The translations under genes and the position numbers were made by a program. Below are positions 14,703 to 18,364 of a stretch of 18,364 nucleotides of DNA, one piece after another. How positions within the stretch are numbered: position 1 is the stretch's first letter; each line of letters opens with the position of its first letter. The notes under the pieces were generated by a model. That model saw only the letters and a program-made list of their open reading frames with translations. It was not told the origin of the DNA and searched no databases. This stretch comes from JBBQKP01 sp038326995 (GTDB lineage: Bacteria; Planctomycetota; Phycisphaerae; Tepidisphaerales; Tepidisphaeraceae): assembly GCA_038326995.1 (NCBI GenBank), contig JBBQKP010000054.1, forward strand, positions 1 to 18,364. Direction: 5' to 3'.

Positions 14703-16634
14703 CTATTTTGACTGTGCCTGTGTGGTCACAGGTTGCGTCGTCGCGGGCTGTGTGGTCGCGGGTCGCGTGCTGGGTGCGGCAATTGGTGCGGCTGCGCGTA
14801 GCCGCGCCAGCGCCAATCGCAGCTCAAGATTCGACTGTCTCACCTCGGCCGGTAAGGTCCGAATCGTTTCGTACCGCAATATCGCTAATGCGAAATCGCC
14901 GCGACCTTCGGCCTGAAGTGCGGATGTCCAAAGTAGCCGCGCTTGCTGCTCGGCAGTGGAGAGATCAGACGCCGTGGCCGGGCTCGGCTCGGGCAATACG
15001 TCCTTGCCGCGTAGCAACGACACTGCGGCCTGCGCGGCGTCCGGTGACGCAACGAGATCGGGAACCTGTGCTTGATCGCCGTCAACTATCGTGGGTGAAA
15101 TTTTTGTTGCCAGGGCCGGTGGAATCGCTTCAGTGGGCTTCAGTTCTGTCGGTTTACCCGAATTGCCCCCGGGCAATGTCTGCACGGACTGAGACACACT
15201 CACGCCGTCGTCCGCCACCTTGAGCGGCCTGTTCGCAAGAATCGTCGGACCGAGATTTGGTGCGGTCGTTGGCTTTACAGAAAAGGGCATCGGCAACGCT
15301 GGCGGTTCTGTCCCCGAATTCGTTGCCGAATTTGTCGCCGAATTCGTCGGCGAATCTGTCGCCGAATCCGTCACTCGTCCGGTTAAATCTTCTATCGAAG
15401 CCCACGTGGGTCGCGTCGTCGAATTCGCCGAAGGATCCGTCTGCAAAACAACATCCATCGGCACTCCGACCAAAACACGCGACCAGCTCTCAGGCAAGTT
15501 TTTCTGTGCGAACGCAACGCCCGACCGACGCATCGGATCAAGCACCGGCGAAGCAAATTGCGACGCCCGCTCTCTCCATTCGGGCATCGCCCACAGGCCC
15601 ACGCCGGCCGGCACTCCAACGAGCACCAGCACCGCAACTGCTCGCGGAACCACTCGCCTTACCCCTGACATCAGCTTGCCCTTGCGATATTTCAGGCCGC
15701 GAGCAATCGCACTGGCGGGCTCCTTGTCGAGCGAGAATGCACGTGCCAGGTCTTTGGGCGACATGATCGCCTCCTCGGCAGAGCGTGTACCGCCGAGCAA
15801 TTTGATACCGGTGGTCTTACCGACGTTCGACTTCGCGTCAGACGTCTTACCTTCAAATGTCTTGCCCTCAGAATTCTTGCCATTGGGCCGCTTACCTCCC
15901 GCACGCTGCATCCTATTCGACGCCGCATTGTCCTCGGCCGATCGCCCCGAACCGACATCGCGTCTTAGTGCGCGGTCATTTGACGTTCCAACTAACCCCG
16001 AATCGAGCTCATCGATCTGCGCGTGTGCACTCGCGATCAAGCCCGGCCCGCCAACGAGCGACTGCATCGTCGACTGAGCTATTGACGTCGCCTCTTCCTG
16101 CGCCCGCGGCGTATCAAGCCCGGAAATTTCGCGCATCACCGCCGACTCTCTCGCGTTGCCGTGTGAAAGCTCTAAAAACACATTCGGGTCGGGCGGCGGT
16201 TCCTGCGAATGATCGCAATGCGGGCAGATGCTCGTGATGCTGCTCAGCTTAAGCTGACAATGCCAGCACAGCCCGAACAAGCGCGAAAGCCCCCGAACCT
16301 GCCCGGCCGTCGTCCAGTATTGCTGAGTCGTCGGCCCGCGAACGATTGATGCGGGTGTGATCTTTCCGCGCGACGCGAGCATCATCAGGATCGAATATTT
16401 CATGCCCGGCGCAGTTGGATTGCTGTACTGAAGCACAAACCACGGGCCGATCTTCTGGGCGGTCGCGCGTCGATTCGCGGGCGTATCATCGAGCGTGCAT
16501 TTGGGACACGCCCCGCCGGCGTCTGCATTCTCGCGAACATACGCGCAGAAAGGGCACACCCAGATTCGCGCTGTCAGGGCCTGAAACTGGGGCGTCTGAG
16601 GTTCAGAGGAAATTGTGGTCTGATCGTTCGACAT
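14703..16634 (-). CDS. zinc-ribbon / GYF_2-like / single-pass membrane protein with low-complexity linkers
   Basis: The 643-residue protein opens with a zinc ribbon (Cys27, Cys30, Cys43, Cys46). A GYF_2-like domain (about 62-120) follows, recognisable by GPWFVLQY, then SRGKITPASIVRG and QYWTTAGQVRGLSRLF. A second zinc ribbon (Cys123, Cys126, Cys137, Cys140) comes next. A disordered charged region (about 145-290) leads to one transmembrane helix (about 330-349). Beyond the membrane are repetitive Ser/Thr/Asn/Asp-rich linkers, including five tetrapeptide units (422-441), and a short TPR-like helical segment (about 565-610). A TTQP repeat lies at the C-terminus. The orientation places ribbons and GYF_2 in the cytoplasm. 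GYF_2 domains are thought to bind proline-rich or other protein partners; no catalytic residues are seen, so a scaffold or sensor role is inference. The ATG at 16634 has only a very close AGGA. Confidence 0.78.
   Translation of the reverse strand: MSNDQTTISSEPQTPQFQALTARIWVCPFCAYVRENADAGGACPKCTLDDTPANRRATAQKIGPWFVLQYSNPTAPGMKYSILMMLASRGKITPASIVRGPTTQQYWTTAGQVRGLSRLFGLCWHCQLKLSSITSICPHCDHSQEPPPDPNVFLELSHGNARESAVMREISGLDTPRAQEEATSIAQSTMQSLVGGPGLIASAHAQIDELDSGLVGTSNDRALRRDVGSGRSAEDNAASNRMQRAGGKRPNGKNSEGKTFEGKTSDAKSNVGKTTGIKLLGGTRSAEEAIMSPKDLARAFSLDKEPASAIARGLKYRKGKLMSGVRRVVPRAVAVLVLVGVPAGVGLWAMPEWRERASQFASPVLDPMRRSGVAFAQKNLPESWSRVLVGVPMDVVLQTDPSANSTTRPTWASIEDLTGRVTDSATDSPTNSATNSATNSGTEPPALPMPFSVKPTTAPNLGPTILANRPLKVADDGVSVSQSVQTLPGGNSGKPTELKPTEAIPPALATKISPTIVDGDQAQVPDLVASPDAAQAAVSLLRGKDVLPEPSPATASDLSTAEQQARLLWTSALQAEGRGDFALAILRYETIRTLPAEVRQSNLELRLALARLRAAAPIAAPSTRPATTQPATTQPVTTQAQSK
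15316..15375. repeat. 12-bp in-frame tandem repeat, five copies
   Basis: Five consecutive 12-nt units of the form GAATTCGTCGCC (15316-15375) lie within the zinc-ribbon protein gene. On the minus strand they encode (N/D)S(A/P)T-type tetrapeptides. Units differ at one to a few positions each, so this array is somewhat older than the DAKT array at 2600-2640. Slippage-driven length variation is likely. Confidence 0.85.
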
Positions 16635-16718
16635 ATCCTAAAGAGAGCCAGTCCGAAAGCCTTGGCTGGCAAAAGCATATCCGAAACCACTTCGATCCGT
16701 CCATTTCAGAACCTGGCA

Positions 16719-17729
16719 TCACAAATCATTCGTCAGCACCACGCGATACCGAGCCTTACCCGCCTCGACATGCGCGACGGCCTCATTCGCCCTGCTAAGC
16801 GGGAAGAACTCCACCATCGGCGCGATCGAATGTCGCGTGCAGAACTCCAGCATCTTCGCGATCGTCGCGGGTCTGCCCAAGGGCGAGCCACTGATCGACT
16901 TCTGCTGAGTGATCATCGAGAACGCGCCGACTTTGATCGGCTCGAGCACCGCGCCCACGAAGTGCAGTCTGCCCTTGGCCGAGAGCACGCCCAGCAGTTT
17001 GTCCCAGTCGAGCGGCTGATTGATGGTAGTGATTAGAAAATCGATCGACCCCGAGAGCTTTTCGATCGCGGCCTGGTCGCGCGTGCCCACGACTTGATGC
17101 GCGCCCAGCTTCTTCACCTGCTCGGCCTTGTCGGGCGAAGACGAAAACGCGATCACCTCGCAACCCCACTTCGCCAGAAACTGCACCGCGAGATGACCGA
17201 GTCCGCCCACGCCGATCACGCCCACGCGGTCGGTCGGCTTGACATCAAATTCTACGATGGGGCTGAACACCGTGATGCCGCCGCAAAACAGCGGGCCGAC
17301 AACTTTCGGGTCGATCCCTTCGGGCAATGGGCTGACCCACGCAGACCGCGCACGCACGTGCGACGCGAATCCACCATGTCGGCCCACGATTGTTCCCTGC
17401 GCAGTCGGACACAAATTCAAGTCTCCGCCGACACAGCTTTTGCACGTCAGACAGCTCCCCGCATACCAGCCCAGCCCGACACGCTGGCCGATCTTGAGAT
17501 GCTTCACTTCGGGCCCGACCGCATGCACCGTGCCGCTGACTTCGTGTCCGGGGACGAACGGATAAGTCGTCATGCCCCACTCGTTTTTGAGCATCGACAA
17601 ATCGGAGTGACAGATGCCGCACGTCTCGACACGAATGTCCACCTGGTCGCCCGATATTGAGGGCAGATCATACTCGAAGGGCTTGAGTTCCTGTCCGGCA
17701 CTATCGGCGGCGAGGGCTTTGACTTTCAT
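16719..17729 (-). CDS. zinc-dependent NAD(P)-alcohol dehydrogenase (cinnamyl-alcohol-dehydrogenase-like)
   Basis: Medium-chain dehydrogenase/reductase of 336 aa that interconverts alcohols and aldehydes with NAD(P)H in the cytoplasm. Catalytic zinc ligands are present: Cys37 (TCGICHSD), His62 with Glu63 (GHEVSG) and Cys149 (LFCGG). The structural zinc loop is complete (Cys93, Cys96, Cys99, Cys107). The Rossmann motif GVGGLGH (173-179) is followed by VIAFSSSPDKAEQVKKLGA. The Ser-rich segment after that strand suggests preference for NADPH, as in YahK/Ahr-type enzymes, but substrate cannot be read from sequence. The ATG at 17729 has GGGAGA 7 nt upstream. It shares direction with the YkgJ-like gene (110-nt gap) and the zinc-ribbon gene (84-nt gap); no functional link is evident. 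Confidence 0.95.
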   Translation of the reverse strand: MKVKALAADSAGQELKPFEYDLPSISGDQVDIRVETCGICHSDLSMLKNEWGMTTYPFVPGHEVSGTVHAVGPEVKHLKIGQRVGLGWYAGSCLTCKSCVGGDLNLCPTAQGTIVGRHGGFASHVRARSAWVSPLPEGIDPKVVGPLFCGGITVFSPIVEFDVKPTDRVGVIGVGGLGHLAVQFLAKWGCEVIAFSSSPDKAEQVKKLGAHQVVGTRDQAAIEKLSGSIDFLITTINQPLDWDKLLGVLSAKGRLHFVGAVLEPIKVGAFSMITQQKSISGSPLGRPATIAKMLEFCTRHSIAPMVEFFPLSRANEAVAHVEAGKARYRVVLTNDL

Positions 17730-17839
17730 GGGTCGATCTCCCGAATTTTATAGAGGGGGTTTAAGCAATGAGACGGCTGTGATACGAATCATGGTTTAGA
17801 TGGTCATCGAATGGTATGTCCGGTCAAGCGGGTTAAAAC

Positions 17840-18364
17840 TTACCGTATCGAAATGATATTCAATCGATTCGCAGTCGGACTAATTGTCTTTGCGAGTCCA
17901 ATTGCCCGAAGCCCCTCGCGCCATTCCACGTACATGTAGTCGAGCCCCAGTTCGTCGTGAAGCTGTTTGATCTCCGCGTGAAATCGCTCGTACATCGTCT
18001 GCTGCCACTGGGTGCTGCTGGTGTCGCAAAAATAGACTCGACAACCAAACGGCCGGGATGAGTGGACCGAACAGAGTCCGTCGATTTGATACGGACATCC
18101 CAGGCCGTCCCATACGATCGCTTCGTCCCGCGTGTTCGCCAGAACAAACGACGCGAGCTCCGCCGTCGTTACGAACAGTCGATGCCCGTATTCCTCGAAG
18201 TGGCAGCACTTCCCCGACTGGTCGCACCTGGGCCGCCTGGTTTGAAACTCCACATCAAATCGGTCATAGATTTCCGCAATCCGCTGCGCAACGCCCGCCT
18301 TCCCGCGCGCGTGCTCGACCGCCTCTTTCAACTGCACCTGCTGTGATTCACTGAGTTTCAGCAT
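17840..18364 (-). CDS. YkgJ-family cysteine-cluster protein (N-terminus at window edge)
   Basis: Belongs to the YkgJ/CxxCxxCC family (PF03692), a putative zinc- or iron-chelating group without a settled function. The visible 174 residues contain CDQSGKCC (Cys47, Cys53, Cys54), then Cys90, Cys98 (CPYQIDGLC), and Cys108, Cys113 (GCRVYFC), with the RPFGCR segment typical of the family. The N-terminal 40 residues are helical and the C-terminus carries no further motif. ATG 18364-18362 is the last codon in the window, so the true start may lie beyond it. No membrane segment is seen; probably cytoplasmic. Confidence 0.85.
   Translation of the reverse strand: MLKLSESQQVQLKEAVEHARGKAGVAQRIAEIYDRFDVEFQTRRPRCDQSGKCCHFEEYGHRLFVTTAELASFVLANTRDEAIVWDGLGCPYQIDGLCSVHSSRPFGCRVYFCDTSSTQWQQTMYERFHAEIKQLHDELGLDYMYVEWREGLRAIGLAKTISPTANRLNIISIR

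Overview
This 18.4 kb window looks like ordinary chromosomal DNA of a Planctomycetota bacterium, possibly of the Phycisphaerae. The lineage is inferred from four things. One protein carries a LEPR-XLL-type N-terminal motif, a hallmark of planctomycete exported proteins. There is a diverged RpoN. A membrane protein combines zinc ribbons with a GYF_2-like domain. Coding density is moderate, with weak Shine-Dalgarno sequences and several probable GTG/TTG starts. No rRNA, tRNA, CRISPR array, transposase, integrase or phage gene was seen.

Left part (1-5845, all on the minus strand). From upstream to downstream these are: an SDR-type nucleotide-sugar epimerase; PolX, a DNA-repair polymerase with a PHP nuclease; a membrane-anchored TPR/coiled-coil protein ending in a trypsin-like fold that has lost its catalytic histidine; an 82-residue single-pass membrane protein; and a DedA-family membrane protein that runs off the left edge. 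The polX stop and the TPR-gene start overlap as ATGA, which suggests translational coupling.

Middle (5846-11064). A 747-base gene-free stretch holds two imperfect palindromes that look like dispersed extragenic repeats. It is followed by rpoN (minus), a strong intrinsic terminator, an acidic LEPR-XLL protein (minus), a second copy of the repeat core in the divergent gap, and a GT-C/family-39-like membrane glycosyltransferase (plus).

Right part (11109-18364). A small lipoprotein (minus) and a two-domain siroheme-decarboxylase-like protein (AhbA/AhbB or NirD/L fusion, plus) share one CATG as overlapping divergent start codons. Next come a cytoplasmic TPR protein (minus), peptide deformylase (plus), the zinc-ribbon/GYF_2 membrane protein (minus), a zinc alcohol dehydrogenase (minus) and a YkgJ-type Cys-cluster protein (minus).

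No obvious multi-gene novel system is present. The best leads are the histidine-less trypsin-like protein coupled to polX, the fused siroheme decarboxylase with no other haem gene nearby, the zinc-ribbon/GYF_2 receptor-like protein, the acidic LEPR-XLL protein, and the TGTAGCCGCC-cored repeat family.
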